From Nitrospira sp. (GTDB lineage: Bacteria > Nitrospirota > Nitrospiria > Nitrospirales > Nitrospiraceae), in contig JAUYAO010000044.1 of assembly GCA_030692565.1 (NCBI GenBank), positions 1 through 64,000 on the forward strand: DNA of 64,000 nt. Reading direction: 5' to 3'. Each line of letters begins with the position of its first letter. The first letter of the stretch is position 1. Positions 1 to 9,305 of the stretch are shown in pieces. Below the pieces are notes generated by a model that was given only the letters and a program-made list of their open reading frames with translations, was not told the origin of the DNA and did no database searches. The position numbers were made by a program, and so were the translations under genes.

Positions 1-70
1 CCAGCTCCTGCACGGACGGAGGGAGCAGTACCGGCTGATCGACGTCCCAGGATTTGAATGTTTTAGCCAT
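1..70 (-). CDS. IS1182-like transposase, N-terminal fragment (runs off window)
   Basis: Only the first 23 codons are inside the window, starting at an ATG at 68-70 and reading off position 1. The visible peptide begins MAKTFKSWDVDQPVLLPPSV. This resembles the N-terminus of IS1182-family (IS5-like DDE) transposases, which typically start with a KTF-x-x-W-D-x-DQ-x-x-LLPPS pattern. The segment TAGGCGGC precedes the ATG. Whether the element is intact cannot be judged from here. Family assignment rests on the N-terminal motif alone, so it is moderately sure. Confidence 0.6.
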   Translation of the reverse strand, partial: MAKTFKSWDVDQPVLLPPSVQEL

Positions 71-138
71 GCCGCCTAGAAACCACAATGCCCGCTGCCT
101 GTCCAGTCCAAAATGCACATTACTCGGACAGGCTCCTA
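1..138. mobile_element. End of an IS1182-like insertion sequence
   Basis: Upstream of the transposase start is about 70 bp of leader. It ends near a sequence that reads, on the minus strand, TAGGAGCCTGTCCGAGTAAT. I would expect this kind of end (GAGCCTGTCCGAG) for this IS class. The partner inverted repeat is outside the window, so the exact boundary near 138 is an estimate. Confidence 0.4.
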
Positions 139-214
139 GCAGGCTTCTGACAAATTCGGTGTGCAAAAAAATATGGCGCGAGTATTTCCAGCAATCTTGG
201 AACTACAATTACCA

Positions 215-339
215 CAGGATGCTCAAAAAGGCTGTCCAACAAGGCCGCAGGCGAATCGAAACCGGAGGCGTACCCTCAGGGGTACGTTGAGGATTGTGAT
301 GAGCCGAGAACGATGCCGGCGGACCTTTTCAGCATCCTG
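215..339. repeat. Large intergenic palindromic element, copy 1
   Basis: A 125-bp imperfect palindrome. The outer arms are CAGGATGCTCAAAAAGG on the left and CCTTTTCAGCATCCTG on the right. A smaller central hairpin is GTACCCT/AGGGGTAC near 270-286. It begins directly at the stop codon of cysE (CTA at 340-342 on the plus strand). A second copy with the same layout lies at 62857-62973 and differs in its arms by changes matched on both sides. It could be a transcript-end hairpin, a REP-like element or a small structured RNA. Confidence 0.75.
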
Positions 340-990
340 CTAGAACGGCAGCTGGGAGTCGCGGTTTTCCAGCTTCTTGCGGAGTTCGATCAACTCCTGT
401 TCAAGCGCGGTAAACCGGTCGCTGATAGGATCGGGCAGGTTGGTTTGATCCATCGTCACATCGGGCAACCGTTCGCCCTGTGTCTTGATGACGCGGGCCG
501 GGACGCCGATAACGGTGGAATTGGGCGGGACGTTTTTGATGACGACGGAATTTGCACCGATCTTGACGTTGTCGCCGATTTTGATGCCGCCGAGAATCTT
601 GGCCCCGGCGCCGACGACCACGTGATTACCCAGCGTCGGATGTCGCTTCCCGCGCTCTTTGCCGGTGCCGCCAAGCGTGACGCCTTGAAAAAGCGTGACA
701 TAATCACCGACTTCAGCCGTTTCACCGATCACGACACCCATTCCATGATCGATAAAGAATCCGGTCCCAATGGTGGCAGAGGGATGAATTTCAATACCGG
801 TCAGCCAGCGGGCGAGTTGCGACAGCGCTCGCGGCACAAACGGCACACCGTAGGACTTCAACCAATGAGCGACTCGGTAGATGAGCAGCGCGTGGAAGCC
901 GGCGTAGGTCAGAATGACCTCCAACCGGCTGGTGGCCGACGGGTCCCGATCGAAGACGGCCTGAAGATCCTGTCGAATGGCTTTCAGCAT
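340..990 (-). CDS. cysE: Serine O-acetyltransferase
   Basis: Acetylates L-serine with acetyl-CoA to O-acetylserine, the carbon skeleton for cysteine. The 216-aa protein is the short CysE/EpsC form. An alpha-helical N-terminal part (residues 1-60) is followed by a left-handed beta-helix of hexapeptide repeats. The catalytic-region motif [16 protein letters not shown] sits around residue 80, and [12 protein letters not shown] follows. The C-terminal 35 residues form a charged helical tail. It lies 12 bp after ispF and is probably co-transcribed with it. The stop codon abuts a palindromic element. The family call is firm. Confidence 0.93.
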   Translation of the reverse strand: MLKAIRQDLQAVFDRDPSATSRLEVILTYAGFHALLIYRVAHWLKSYGVPFVPRALSQLARWLTGIEIHPSATIGTGFFIDHGMGVVIGETAEVGDYVTLFQGVTLGGTGKERGKRHPTLGNHVVVGAGAKILGGIKIGDNVKIGANSVVIKNVPPNSTVIGVPARVIKTQGERLPDVTMDQTNLPDPISDRFTALEQELIELRKKLENRDSQLPF

Positions 991-1002
991 GGCAGGGCTA
1001 TA

Positions 1003-1497
1003 CTACGACGGTGACTGGGCCTCAATCAAACAGACGGCATGGGCCTGCATGCCCTCTTCCCGTCCTACCGCATCGAGGCCTTCGCCGCTCTTCACTTTCA
1101 CGTTCACTTGATCGGCATCAATCCCCATGCCCTGCGCCATCTGTTTCTGCATGGCAGCAAGGAAGGTGCTCAAGCGCGGAGCTTGGGCCACAATGATGGT
1201 ATCGACATTGACGACCCGGTAGCCCATTTTCGTCAGCTTCCCCATCACATCTTCGAGGAGCTTGAGGCTGGAGATCCCTTTGTACTTCTGATCGGAGCTG
1301 GGATAATGACGGCCTAAATCCCCTTCGCCCATCGCTCCCAGCAAGGCATCGCACACGGCATGGACCAGGACATCGGAGTCCGAATGGCCCAGCAGCCCTT
1401 TGGTATGCGGCACCTCGATCCCGCCCAGAATCAGTTTTCGCCCGGCCCCAAGGGGATGCACGTCATACCCGCAGCCCACGCGAATCTTCGTCGCCAT
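1003..1497 (-). CDS. ispF: 2-C-methyl-D-erythritol 2,4-cyclodiphosphate synthase
   Basis: MEP-pathway enzyme that cyclises CDP-ME 2-phosphate, releasing CMP. It is 164 aa, normal for the family. The N-terminal metal-site motif GYDVHPLG is at residues 9-16, the signature HSDSDVLVHAVCDALLGA follows, and the C-terminus has KSGEGLDAVGR. The reading frame extends upstream, but the family start [12 protein letters not shown] coincides with the ATG at 1495-1497. That ATG overlaps the ispD stop by one base (TAATG), which points to translational coupling. Confidence 0.95.
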   Translation of the reverse strand: MATKIRVGCGYDVHPLGAGRKLILGGIEVPHTKGLLGHSDSDVLVHAVCDALLGAMGEGDLGRHYPSSDQKYKGISSLKLLEDVMGKLTKMGYRVVNVDTIIVAQAPRLSTFLAAMQKQMAQGMGIDADQVNVKVKSGEGLDAVGREEGMQAHAVCLIEAQSPS

Positions 1498-2243
1498 TAC
1501 GATCCTCCCGAACGCGCGGCAGTGCGGGAGCCCAAGATCGCTTCCCCGATCACCATATCTTCCGGTCGCGTTACCTTGATGTTTTCTCCGCTGCCTTCCA
1601 CGACCACCACGGGATGGCCGACCCATTCAAAAAGAAACGCCTCATCCGTTGCATGCACCGACTCCGCATGCGCCTTGCGATGCGCCGCCTGCAGCCAGTC
1701 ACACCGGAATGCCTGCGGCGTCTGCGCCAGCCACAGCGGCTGGCGATCGACGGTGCGCTCAATGCGATGTTCAGCCCCGACCTGCTTTACCGTATCACGC
1801 ATGGGGAGCGCGATGATGGCACCGCCATGCCGGCGTGCTGCCGCCACCACTTCCGCGACCATCTGCTCCGTCAGAAACGGACGAACCGCATCGTGCACGA
1901 CGACAATTTCCGTTTCTTCCGGAACATGTTCGAGGGCATGGCGAACGGAGTCCTGCCGCTCCCGTCCGCCAGGAACCACTTTAGTGATTTTCGAGAATCC
2001 GTACCGCACGGCCAGATCGTTCAGACAATAGTCGAGATCGGCTTGCGGAACGGCGAGGATGATCTGATCAATACACGGGGAAGACTGCAGCACGCGCAGA
2101 GAATGAACGACGAGCGGCTCACCGCCTAACGCGAGGAACTGCTTCGGAACTGAGCCGCCCATCCGCAGCCCTTTGCCGGCTGCGGGGACGACCGCGACCA
2201 CACGTCTATCCACGAGCGACTTGCAGCTCCTCTCGCTCGGCAT
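1497..2243 (-). CDS. ispD: 2-C-methyl-D-erythritol 4-phosphate cytidylyltransferase
   Basis: Transfers CMP from CTP to MEP in isoprenoid synthesis. It has the nucleotide-binding loop [13 protein letters not shown] near residues 16-28, [11 protein letters not shown] just after, and the late motif VHDAVRPF. Length is 248 aa from the ATG at 2243, which overlaps the upstream gene by 38 bp and has AAGGA only two bases before it. A GTG at 2213 ([13 protein letters not shown]) preceded by GAGGAG would give 238 aa and only an 8-bp overlap, so the start is uncertain. IspD and IspF are separate, coupled genes here rather than the IspDF fusion. Confidence 0.94.
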   Translation of the reverse strand: MPSERSCKSLVDRRVVAVVPAAGKGLRMGGSVPKQFLALGGEPLVVHSLRVLQSSPCIDQIILAVPQADLDYCLNDLAVRYGFSKITKVVPGGRERQDSVRHALEHVPEETEIVVVHDAVRPFLTEQMVAEVVAAARRHGGAIIALPMRDTVKQVGAEHRIERTVDRQPLWLAQTPQAFRCDWLQAAHRKAHAESVHATDEAFLFEWVGHPVVVVEGSGENIKVTRPEDMVIGEAILGSRTAARSGGS

Positions 2244-3231
2244 CTTCCTTCAAGCGGGTAAAAATCATACGTCCGGCGGTCGTCTGCAACACACTGGTCA
2301 CCACGACATCGACATTGCGGCCGATACACCGTCGGGCATTGTCGACGACGATCATCGTGCCGTCGTCGAGATAGGCCACGCCCTGACCGGCTTCTTTGCC
2401 TTCCTTCAAGACGAACACCCGAATGGTCTCTCCCGGCAAGACGACCGGCCGCAACGCATTGCAGAGCTCATTGATATTGAGCACCCGGACACCCTGTAAC
2501 TCGGCGACCTTATTCAAGTTCAAATCATTCGTCATGATGCGCGCGCCCTTCTTCTTGGCAAAGACGACCAGCTTCGCATCCACTTCCTTCACATTCGGGA
2601 AGTCTTCTTCCACAACCTGCACATCGATATCCGCCATTTTCTGAATCTTATTGAGAATATCAAGTCCACGGCGGCCACGAGCGCGCTTCAGGGAGTCGGA
2701 CGAGTCCGCGATATGCTGCAACTCGTGCAGGATGAACTGCGGAACGAAAAACGTGCCTTCCAGAAAACCTGTTTCACAGAGGTCCGCGACGCGACCATCG
2801 ATGATGACGCTCGTATCGAGCACTTTAAGACCATTCGAACTGCCGGAGAGATCGGTCGCCCGTGGCTGAGACACGGGAAACTGCTCCTGCCCGAATCGCG
2901 CCCCCAGCACCAAACCCAGATAGGGGAACCCGAGGAGAAACACCAGTCCGCCGATGTGAAAGAGGAACGTCTGCACATCGAAGATTTCACCGCCAACCCA
3001 CTCGACCAGCCCGGTCATTAAGAGCCCGACTGCCAGGCCTGCCGTCGCACCGACAATGATACCGAATGACAATGTTCGTAATGCGTATTCGCCAACGACG
3101 ATCAGTCCGCCGGTGACCGCCCCGATCCCGAACCCGTACAACCAGAACGCCCCGCTGGCGCTTTCGGCCCGCAAGAACAAAACCATACCCGCCAGCGCAC
3201 TGAGAAGGATAAATATGGCTCGCGATATCAT
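2206..3231 (-). CDS. PIN and TRAM domain membrane protein (YacL-like)
   Basis: A 341-aa protein. About four transmembrane helices fill residues 1-115, a PIN ribonuclease domain spans about 135-260 ([14 protein letters not shown] with the first catalytic Asp, then DAKLV and TNDLNLNK), and a TRAM RNA-binding domain ends the protein ([19 protein letters not shown]). Proteins of this layout (Bacillus YacL) commonly sit beside ispD/ispF, as here. The PIN acidic residues are present, so membrane-tethered RNase activity is plausible, but the substrate is unknown. AGGGGG lies eight bases before the ATG. Confidence 0.88.
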   Translation of the reverse strand: MISRAIFILLSALAGMVLFLRAESASGAFWLYGFGIGAVTGGLIVVGEYALRTLSFGIIVGATAGLAVGLLMTGLVEWVGGEIFDVQTFLFHIGGLVFLLGFPYLGLVLGARFGQEQFPVSQPRATDLSGSSNGLKVLDTSVIIDGRVADLCETGFLEGTFFVPQFILHELQHIADSSDSLKRARGRRGLDILNKIQKMADIDVQVVEEDFPNVKEVDAKLVVFAKKKGARIMTNDLNLNKVAELQGVRVLNINELCNALRPVVLPGETIRVFVLKEGKEAGQGVAYLDDGTMIVVDNARRCIGRNVDVVVTSVLQTTAGRMIFTRLKEDAEREELQVARG

Positions 3232-3283
3232 ACCGGAACCCCCTCTCCCTCATGGCGCCCCTCCGGGCACCCTCTCACCCTGT

Positions 3284-3475
3284 CATGGGCAGGAATATGC
3301 CATGCATCATCCGCCCCTGTCCCCTCACCCATTTTCTTCATGACATCGGCAAAGCAGAGTCCGCCTCTGGCGCTTCATGGGCGGGAATATGCGATGCATC
3401 GTCCGCCCTTATCCCCACCCATTTTCTTCATGACATCGGCGAAGCAGAGTCCGCCTCTGGCGCTTCATGGGCGGA
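3284..3475. repeat. Two tandem copies of a 90-92 bp repeat at the degP 3' end
   Basis: CATGGGC(A/G)GGAATATGC(C/G)ATGCATC starts at 3284 and again at 3376, and CATGGGCGG starts a third, truncated unit at 3466. The period is 92 then 90 bp. Each unit contains GCAGAGTCCGCCTCTGGCGC. The truncated unit includes the degP stop codon, so the repeat grew out of the gene's end. GGGCGG and CCGCCC flank GATGCATC in the second unit and can pair as a hairpin on the DegP mRNA 3' side. Confidence 0.85.
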
Positions 3476-5009
3476 GCGTCAGATAGATCGTCCGTCCCTG
3501 CCGCTTCAACAGCATGAGCGCGGCCTCGTCCTTAGGCAACTTAGCCGCGATGCGCTCGTAGGTCTTCAGCGATGTCACCGGCTGCCGATTGATCTCGATA
3601 ATCAGGTCGCCTTCCCGGACGCCGGTTTCCTCGGCCGTGCTGCCGGGCTTCACCCGCACCACCACGACTCCGCGCTCGCCGGACTTCATTCCGTACCGGC
3701 CGGCCACTTCATCAGTCAGCTCCCGCACGTCCAGATCGGACAGAATGCCGGTTGGCGCCGCCGCTTCAGCCGACTCCTCCTCCCCCGCTTGCGTCATGGA
3801 TTTCGGCTGCTCGACGATGGCCAGGTCGATCGTTTTCGGCTTCTTGTCACGGATCAGCTTGACGGATACTTTCTTTCCCACCGGCGTCTGCGCCACCGCG
3901 TTCCGCAGATGCGTGGGAGAATCCATCGGCTTCCCGTCATACTCTACGATCACATCGGCGCGCTCTACCCCGGCTTTCTTTGCCGGACTGCCGTCCATTA
4001 CATCGCTGACCAGCACACCTTTGGTGTCGGTGACGCCGAACTGCTTCGCCAATTCCGGCGTCAACTCTTGAATCGACACACCCAGCCAGCCACGGACGAC
4101 CTTACCAGTCTTGACCAGCTGATCCATGATGGAGCGGGCCATATTGCTCGGGACTGAAAATCCGATTCCCATGTTGCCGCCGCTCTGACTGAAAATGGCG
4201 GTGTTGATGCCCGCCAACTCGCCGCGCACATTCACCAGGGCACCGCCGGAGTTCCCCGGATTGATCGCGGCATCGGTTTGAATAAAGTCTTCGTACTCCG
4301 CAATCCCTGCCGCCCGACCTAGGGCGCTGACAATGCCCAACGTGACCGTCTGCGTGAGTCCGAATGGGTTGCCGACGGCTAAGACAAACTCGCCGACTTC
4401 CAGCAAATCCGAGTCGGCCCACGCCACCGTTGGAAGGCCCGTCGCATCGATTTTCACAACCGCAATGTCGGTCTTGGGATCGGTCCCGATCAACTTGGCT
4501 TTGAACTCGCGTTTATCCGAAAGCGTCACACGAATTTCATCGGCCTTGCCGACCACATGGTTGTTCGTGATGATCAAGCCGTTCGACTCAACGATGACAC
4601 CTGACCCTAAACCGCGTTCCTTCTTTTCTTTCGGCTGTTGCTGCTCAAACCGGCGGAAAAACTCATCGCCGAAAAACTTGCGAAAAAACGGATCCTCAAA
4701 CGGCGTCGCATGAGCCCCGCCTTCTCCCTTACCAGTCTTGGTCGCATAGATGTTGACGACCGCCGGCTTGACCGCCTTGGCAATCTCGACAAACGTCAGG
4801 TTTCCCATCCCCGGCAACACCGGCTGCGGCGCCGTGGCAACCGGCCTGACCAGCGGGGCAACCCCGCTATCCGGAACGGCATGACCGTTCGAGAGCCATC
4901 CCAGATCGGAAGCCACCACAAATCCGATGATCATCCCCGCCGTGAGCAGCACCGCGGCGACCATCCAGCTGCGGCTTGATTCAGGCCTCTGAGTGGGTGT
5001 TTCCATCAT
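3465..5009 (-). CDS. degP: Periplasmic serine protease/chaperone DegP (HtrA/Do family)
   Basis: Envelope quality-control protease. The N-terminal membrane anchor is WMVAAVLLTAGMIIGFVVAS. A trypsin-like domain follows with the triad His in TNNHVVG (about residue 151), Asp in KTDIAVV (181) and Ser in GNSGGAL (254), then two PDZ domains (about 290-375 and 420-510). The segment rich in Gln/Lys/Glu before GLGSGVIV resembles the Do LA loop. I place the start at the ATG at 5009, which follows GGTGGAAGC. An in-frame ATG at 5027 has no ribosome site. The stop codon lies inside the tandem repeat. Confidence 0.93.
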   Translation of the reverse strand: MMETPTQRPESSRSWMVAAVLLTAGMIIGFVVASDLGWLSNGHAVPDSGVAPLVRPVATAPQPVLPGMGNLTFVEIAKAVKPAVVNIYATKTGKGEGGAHATPFEDPFFRKFFGDEFFRRFEQQQPKEKKERGLGSGVIVESNGLIITNNHVVGKADEIRVTLSDKREFKAKLIGTDPKTDIAVVKIDATGLPTVAWADSDLLEVGEFVLAVGNPFGLTQTVTLGIVSALGRAAGIAEYEDFIQTDAAINPGNSGGALVNVRGELAGINTAIFSQSGGNMGIGFSVPSNMARSIMDQLVKTGKVVRGWLGVSIQELTPELAKQFGVTDTKGVLVSDVMDGSPAKKAGVERADVIVEYDGKPMDSPTHLRNAVAQTPVGKKVSVKLIRDKKPKTIDLAIVEQPKSMTQAGEEESAEAAAPTGILSDLDVRELTDEVAGRYGMKSGERGVVVVRVKPGSTAEETGVREGDLIIEINRQPVTSLKTYERIAAKLPKDEAALMLLKRQGRTIYLTLRP

Positions 5010-5046
5010 GCTTCCACCTTCATCCAATGAATCGTCGACCGAACAA

Positions 5047-5970
5047 TTATTGAACTTCTCCGGAATAGATCCCCATGATCGTGTGGAGGAACTTTACCGC
5101 CTCCGCCTTCGGACGCTGAAAAGAGTTCCGCCCGATGATACTGCCGAACCCGCCGCCGTCCCGGATGGCCCGTGCTTCATCGAACACGTTCTTGTCCTCG
5201 CTCTTGGCGCCGCCGGAGAAAATCACAATGCGGCGGCCGTCGAACGAACTCTGCACCACATGCTTGACACGCTCTGCCAGAGTCTTGAGCGGGATTTGGG
5301 TCGATTCGTAGACCTTCTTGGCAGCCGCCTGCTCGAGATGGGCGGTCGGCAACTTGACCTTGATGATGTGGGCACCGAGTTGCGCGGCGATCTGCGCCGC
5401 ATAGGCTCCGACATCCATCGCCGTTTCCCCCTCTTTGCTGAGCGACGACCCGCGCGGATAGGACCAGACGACGACCGCCAGACCGGAGGCCTTGGCTTCT
5501 TCCGTAATAGCGCGCAATTGCTCATACATGGTATTGCAATGGGCCGATCCCGGATAAATCGTAAATCCCACGGCCGCACAGCCTAACCGCAAAGCATCCC
5601 TGACGCTGCTCGTCACGGACGGCAACGGATCTTTCTCATCGTGCAACACATCGTGGTTGTTCAACTTGAGGATCAACGGAATCTGGCCCGCAAAGTGGCT
5701 GGCGCCCGCTTCCAGAAATCCCAACGGCGCGGCGTAGGCATTACATCCCGCGTCGATACCGAGCTGAAAATGATAGTGGGGATTATAGCCAGCCGGGTTG
5801 GGGGCGAAGCTACGGGCCGGCCCATGCTCGAATCCCTGATCGACCGGCAGAATCACGAGCTTGCCGGTTCCGGCCAGCTTGCCGTGGCGCAGCATACGCG
5901 CCAGATTTGCCTTCGTGCCGGCATTATCACTTTCATACCAACTGAGAATTTCCCGTACCCGATCTGCCAT
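5047..5970 (-). CDS. fbaB: Class I fructose-bisphosphate aldolase (DhnA/FbaB type)
   Basis: Cleaves or forms fructose 1,6-bisphosphate through a Schiff base. The 307-aa protein has VILPVDQGFEHGP near residue 40, the internal motif WSYPRG, the likely Schiff-base lysine in HIIKVKLPT, and the phosphate-binding segment VIFSGG. The ribosome site GGGAGGA lies five bases before the ATG. It sits 38 bp after fbp, so aldolase and bisphosphatase form a gluconeogenic pair that would feed fructose-6-P to the sugar-nucleotide genes upstream. Confidence 0.92.
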   Translation of the reverse strand: MADRVREILSWYESDNAGTKANLARMLRHGKLAGTGKLVILPVDQGFEHGPARSFAPNPAGYNPHYHFQLGIDAGCNAYAAPLGFLEAGASHFAGQIPLILKLNNHDVLHDEKDPLPSVTSSVRDALRLGCAAVGFTIYPGSAHCNTMYEQLRAITEEAKASGLAVVVWSYPRGSSLSKEGETAMDVGAYAAQIAAQLGAHIIKVKLPTAHLEQAAAKKVYESTQIPLKTLAERVKHVVQSSFDGRRIVIFSGGAKSEDKNVFDEARAIRDGGGFGSIIGRNSFQRPKAEAVKFLHTIMGIYSGEVQ

Positions 5971-6008
5971 GACAATCCTCCCGGAGAAAATGACGTGAAG
6001 AATGCGCC

Positions 6009-7013
6009 TTACGCCCGGCCCTGAGTAAAGGCTTCGACGGTCTCGACATCGCCCCGACTGCCGATCATCAAAGGAACCCGCTGGTGGAGCTTTTTCGGCT
6101 CGATATCAAGAATGCGCGTCGTACCGGTAGAGGCTCGCCCCCCGGCCTGCTCCACCACCAGGCCCAACGGATTGGCTTCATAGAGGAGCCGCAGTTTTCC
6201 TTCCGGCTTATCCACTTCGCCCGGATAGAGGTACACTCCTCCGCCGAGCAGGATACGATGCACGTCTGCGACCAGGCACCCCGAATATCGACCGCTGTAC
6301 GGCCGCCCGGTGGCTTTGTCCGGGGCCTTAAGAAACTCGATATACTTCTGCATGCCGGGAGTCCACTTGTGACGGTTGCCCTCATTCACTGCATAGACTT
6401 TCCCTCGCTCGGGAATCTGGATGCGTTCATGCGAGAGCAAGTATTCTCCGATGCTGGGATCCAGGGTAAACCCATGCACGCCACGTCCGGCGGTATACAC
6501 CAGCATCGTACTGGACCCGAACAACAGGTACCCGGCTGCGACCTGCTCAACGCCTTTTTTCAGCAGATCACTCTCCGTCGGCGGGCGATCGGTCCGCGTA
6601 TACTTCAATACCGAGAAAATCGAGCCCAAGGGCATATTGCAATCGGTATTGGTCGACCCATCAAGAGGGTCGAAGAGCAGCATGTACTTCCCCTGAGGCC
6701 AATTCTCAGGCAGAGAGACCATCTGTTCCATTTCCTCAGAGCCTACCGCACAGACCAGACCGTCGCCCTGGAACGCGCGAAGGAAGGTATCATTGGCGAT
6801 CTCGTCCAGCTTCTTGACGGTTTCGCCTTGCACATTGGTTTCACCGGTCGTACCAAGGATGTTGATCAGGCCGGCGCGGCGCAGATCATGAGCGATGACT
6901 TTCCCGACGAGTCCGATCTGACTCAGCAGGCTGGAAAATTCACCGGTCGCTCCCGGGTGCTCAGCCTGAGTGCGAATGATAAAGCGGCTTAATGTAAGGG
7001 GAAATTGGCCCAT
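6009..7013 (-). CDS. fbp: Fructose-1,6-bisphosphatase class I
   Basis: Hydrolyses fructose 1,6-bisphosphate to fructose 6-phosphate. At 334 aa it is standard for class I. The metal-binding motif LLFDPLDGSTNTD is near residues 117-129, preceded by GSEEMEQ. The substrate-binding stretch SGRYSGCLVADVHR and the C-terminal RVPLMIGSRGDVE are present. It is followed by the class I aldolase on the same strand. The product is the precursor of mannose-6-P and glucose-6-P used by the phosphomannomutase and rfb genes nearby. Confidence 0.95.
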   Translation of the reverse strand: MGQFPLTLSRFIIRTQAEHPGATGEFSSLLSQIGLVGKVIAHDLRRAGLINILGTTGETNVQGETVKKLDEIANDTFLRAFQGDGLVCAVGSEEMEQMVSLPENWPQGKYMLLFDPLDGSTNTDCNMPLGSIFSVLKYTRTDRPPTESDLLKKGVEQVAAGYLLFGSSTMLVYTAGRGVHGFTLDPSIGEYLLSHERIQIPERGKVYAVNEGNRHKWTPGMQKYIEFLKAPDKATGRPYSGRYSGCLVADVHRILLGGGVYLYPGEVDKPEGKLRLLYEANPLGLVVEQAGGRASTGTTRILDIEPKKLHQRVPLMIGSRGDVETVEAFTQGRA

Positions 7014-7066
7014 AGTGCAGGCAGTATAGCGGGTTTACCTGATCCCGGCAACGAAAGTTCGCTCTC

Positions 7067-7888
7067 TTACTTCGAGTGAGTGACCTCCGGAATTCCGTTC
7101 ACCAAGTCGGCCACAATCGATCCGATCACCACTTTGGCCTTCATGCGCAACGGAATCCGTCGCTCGTCGGTCGTAAACCACACGCGGATATTCCCCTGAT
7201 TCAGAAAGATCCCTTGAAACGGCATGATCACAAGGACTTGCGCTGTTTCAAGATTTCCCCAAGACCCTTCCAGCATCTCAATCTTCTCAACCCGCACTTC
7301 AACTTGGCGGATCTTCTTATCGTGATAGACCGTCAAGGCTTGAGATGCCCCCTGCTTGAGCGGCAACAGGCTTCGGACATAATAGAGGCAGGAAATCAGA
7401 TCCTGGGTATCGGCTGGAATCGAGAGGACTTCCGTGATCCCGCCTCGCGTGGCTGAGACGGTGTTGTCTTTCCGATGAAAGATGTACTCGATATCTTCCT
7501 TCTTCTTCCCCTCTCGCCTCCGGAAGGTCATCTGTTCCGGCAACAGCGTCGTCAGATCCGTCAGGGATTCGACACGATTGTCGACGGGGAAAAACCGGGT
7601 GACCTTGGGGCTCGACACAGCCGTCGTGATGAATTTCCCCGACGGATGATCACCGGCGGCATCGCCTGAACCGACCTCCATCACGGCCGTTCCTGCGCTG
7701 ATATTCAGAAAGGTAATATCGTAGGTCAGCCGCTCCCCCACCCTGAACGGGCGAGCCGAAGAAAGGGCGCTCTCATCGGCATAGACTAAACTGGGGGTCC
7801 CGGCTGAAAGCACGCAGAGTACCCAGGCTAGCACGCACGTTGTATTGGAACGGAGGATCCGTCGGAGCAAAGACCCTAACCCCGGCAC
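7067..7888 (-). CDS. DUF3108 exported protein
   Basis: A 273-aa protein of unknown function. An N-terminal hydrophobic export signal (VLAWVLCVLSAGTPSLVYA) is followed by a DUF3108-type beta-rich domain: FRVGERLTYDITFLNISAG near the start, then repeated beta strands ending in RIPLRMKAKVVIGSI. The start is a GTG whose G is shared with the upstream TAG stop (TAGTG), so it is translationally coupled to the phosphomannomutase. DUF3108 proteins are thought to be periplasmic or outer-membrane associated. No enzymatic residues can be named. Confidence 0.8.
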   Translation of the reverse strand: MPGLGSLLRRILRSNTTCVLAWVLCVLSAGTPSLVYADESALSSARPFRVGERLTYDITFLNISAGTAVMEVGSGDAAGDHPSGKFITTAVSSPKVTRFFPVDNRVESLTDLTTLLPEQMTFRRREGKKKEDIEYIFHRKDNTVSATRGGITEVLSIPADTQDLISCLYYVRSLLPLKQGASQALTVYHDKKIRQVEVRVEKIEMLEGSWGNLETAQVLVIMPFQGIFLNQGNIRVWFTTDERRIPLRMKAKVVIGSIVADLVNGIPEVTHSK

Positions 7889-9288
7889 TAGCGTTCGAGT
7901 TCCCGACGAGCTTCGGCCAACTCGCCTTCTACAATCGCACGAATCGCATCCAGTTTCGCAGGCGTGGCGGCTTCGAATCTGAGCACCAATGCGGGCTGTG
8001 TATTCGACGCCCGAATCAACCCCCAGCCATCTTCAAAGACCGCGCGCACGCCGTCGATCGTCACCAATTCACGAACACGACGCTGTTCCGGGCCAAGCCC
8101 CTGCTTGGTCTTGGCATACGTTTCGAACCGATCGCGCACCCGCTTGACCACATCGAACTTAATCGCATCGGGAAGATCCACACGAATTTCCGGCGTCACG
8201 GTCGTATCCGGAAGATCGGCGACTAGCGCGGAGAGCGGCTTTACGCCTTTGGCAAGAATCTCCACGAGACGGCAAGAGGCGTACACCGCATCGTCATAAC
8301 CAAAATAGCGATCGGCAAAGAACATGTGCCCGGACATCTCGCCCGCCAAGACGGCCTTCTCTTCTTTCATCTTCGCCTTGATCAGAGAATGGCCCGTCTT
8401 CCACATCACTGGACGGCCTCCATGCTGGGCAATATCGTCGTAGAGGCTCTGTGACGCTTTCACTTCGGAGATGATGGTGCTGCCCGGCTTGACCGCCAGA
8501 ATATCGCGAGAATAGATCACGAGCAATCGATCGCCCCACAACACCTGCCCATGCTCATCCACGGCCCCGATCCGATCCGCATCGCCGTCGTAACCGATAC
8601 CCACATCCGCCTTGTGCTCCTTGACCGCTTGCATAAGGTCCGCAAGATTTTCCAACACCGTGGGATCCGGATGATGATGCGGAAATCGCCCATCCAACTC
8701 GCAATACAGTCCCGTCACCTTACAACCCAGTAGCTCCAGGGCATCCTTCGCAATAAGCGCTGCCACCCCGCTGCCGCAATCAATGACCACGTGCAATCGC
8801 TTTGCGTCGACCCCTGCAAAGCTCTTCTTAATATAGGCCAGGTAGTCGGGAATGATGGGGTGCTCTGTCAACGTTCCCTGACCAGAGACAAATTGCCCCT
8901 GTTCCATCACTCGCCGCAGCGCCTGAATCTCGTCGCCGTGAATCGCTTCTTTCCCGACGCAAATCTTGAACCCGTTGTACTCGGCAGCGTTGTGGCTCCC
9001 GGTAATCATGATACCGCCGTCAACCGGCAAGGTGTGCAATGAGAAGTAGACCAGCGGAGAAGGACAGATCCCGATATCGATCACATTGAGGCCGCCGGCA
9101 AGCAACCCCTTGACCAACGCGTGATACAACTCCGGAGAACTCAGCCGGCCATCACGCCCCACGGTGACGGTCTTCGCACCGCGCCCTCGCACATGCGTAC
9201 AATACGCACGCCCCACCAGCTCGGCAATGTCGACGGTCAGTTCTTTCCCAACGATGCCGCGCAAGTCGTATTCGCGAAACAATCCCAT
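7888..9288 (-). CDS. Phosphomannomutase/phosphoglucomutase
   Basis: Interconverts hexose 6- and 1-phosphates (Man or Glc), feeding GDP-mannose and dTDP-glucose synthesis. The 466-aa alpha-D-phosphohexomutase has the active-site serine loop GGIMITGSHNAAEYNGFK near residues 95-112, the metal-binding loop GYDGDADRIGAV, a sugar-binding loop GEMSGHMFF, and the C-terminal phosphate-binding RASNTQPALVLRFEA. The ribosome site GAGGAG is well placed. The neighbouring mannose-1-P guanylyltransferase supports the mannose role. AlgC/ManB assignment is by family. Confidence 0.92.
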   Translation of the reverse strand: MGLFREYDLRGIVGKELTVDIAELVGRAYCTHVRGRGAKTVTVGRDGRLSSPELYHALVKGLLAGGLNVIDIGICPSPLVYFSLHTLPVDGGIMITGSHNAAEYNGFKICVGKEAIHGDEIQALRRVMEQGQFVSGQGTLTEHPIIPDYLAYIKKSFAGVDAKRLHVVIDCGSGVAALIAKDALELLGCKVTGLYCELDGRFPHHHPDPTVLENLADLMQAVKEHKADVGIGYDGDADRIGAVDEHGQVLWGDRLLVIYSRDILAVKPGSTIISEVKASQSLYDDIAQHGGRPVMWKTGHSLIKAKMKEEKAVLAGEMSGHMFFADRYFGYDDAVYASCRLVEILAKGVKPLSALVADLPDTTVTPEIRVDLPDAIKFDVVKRVRDRFETYAKTKQGLGPEQRRVRELVTIDGVRAVFEDGWGLIRASNTQPALVLRFEAATPAKLDAIRAIVEGELAEARRELER

Positions 9289-9305
9289 AGCCGCTCCTCT
9301 ATCTC

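Noticed and set aside
313-1014. A 233-codon plus-strand frame across cysE
   Set aside because: It is antisense to the hexapeptide-repeat enzyme and has no family signature.
3252-4157. A 301-codon plus-strand frame across degP
   Set aside because: It is antisense to DegP PDZ domains and translates the tandem repeat; no domain is recognisable.
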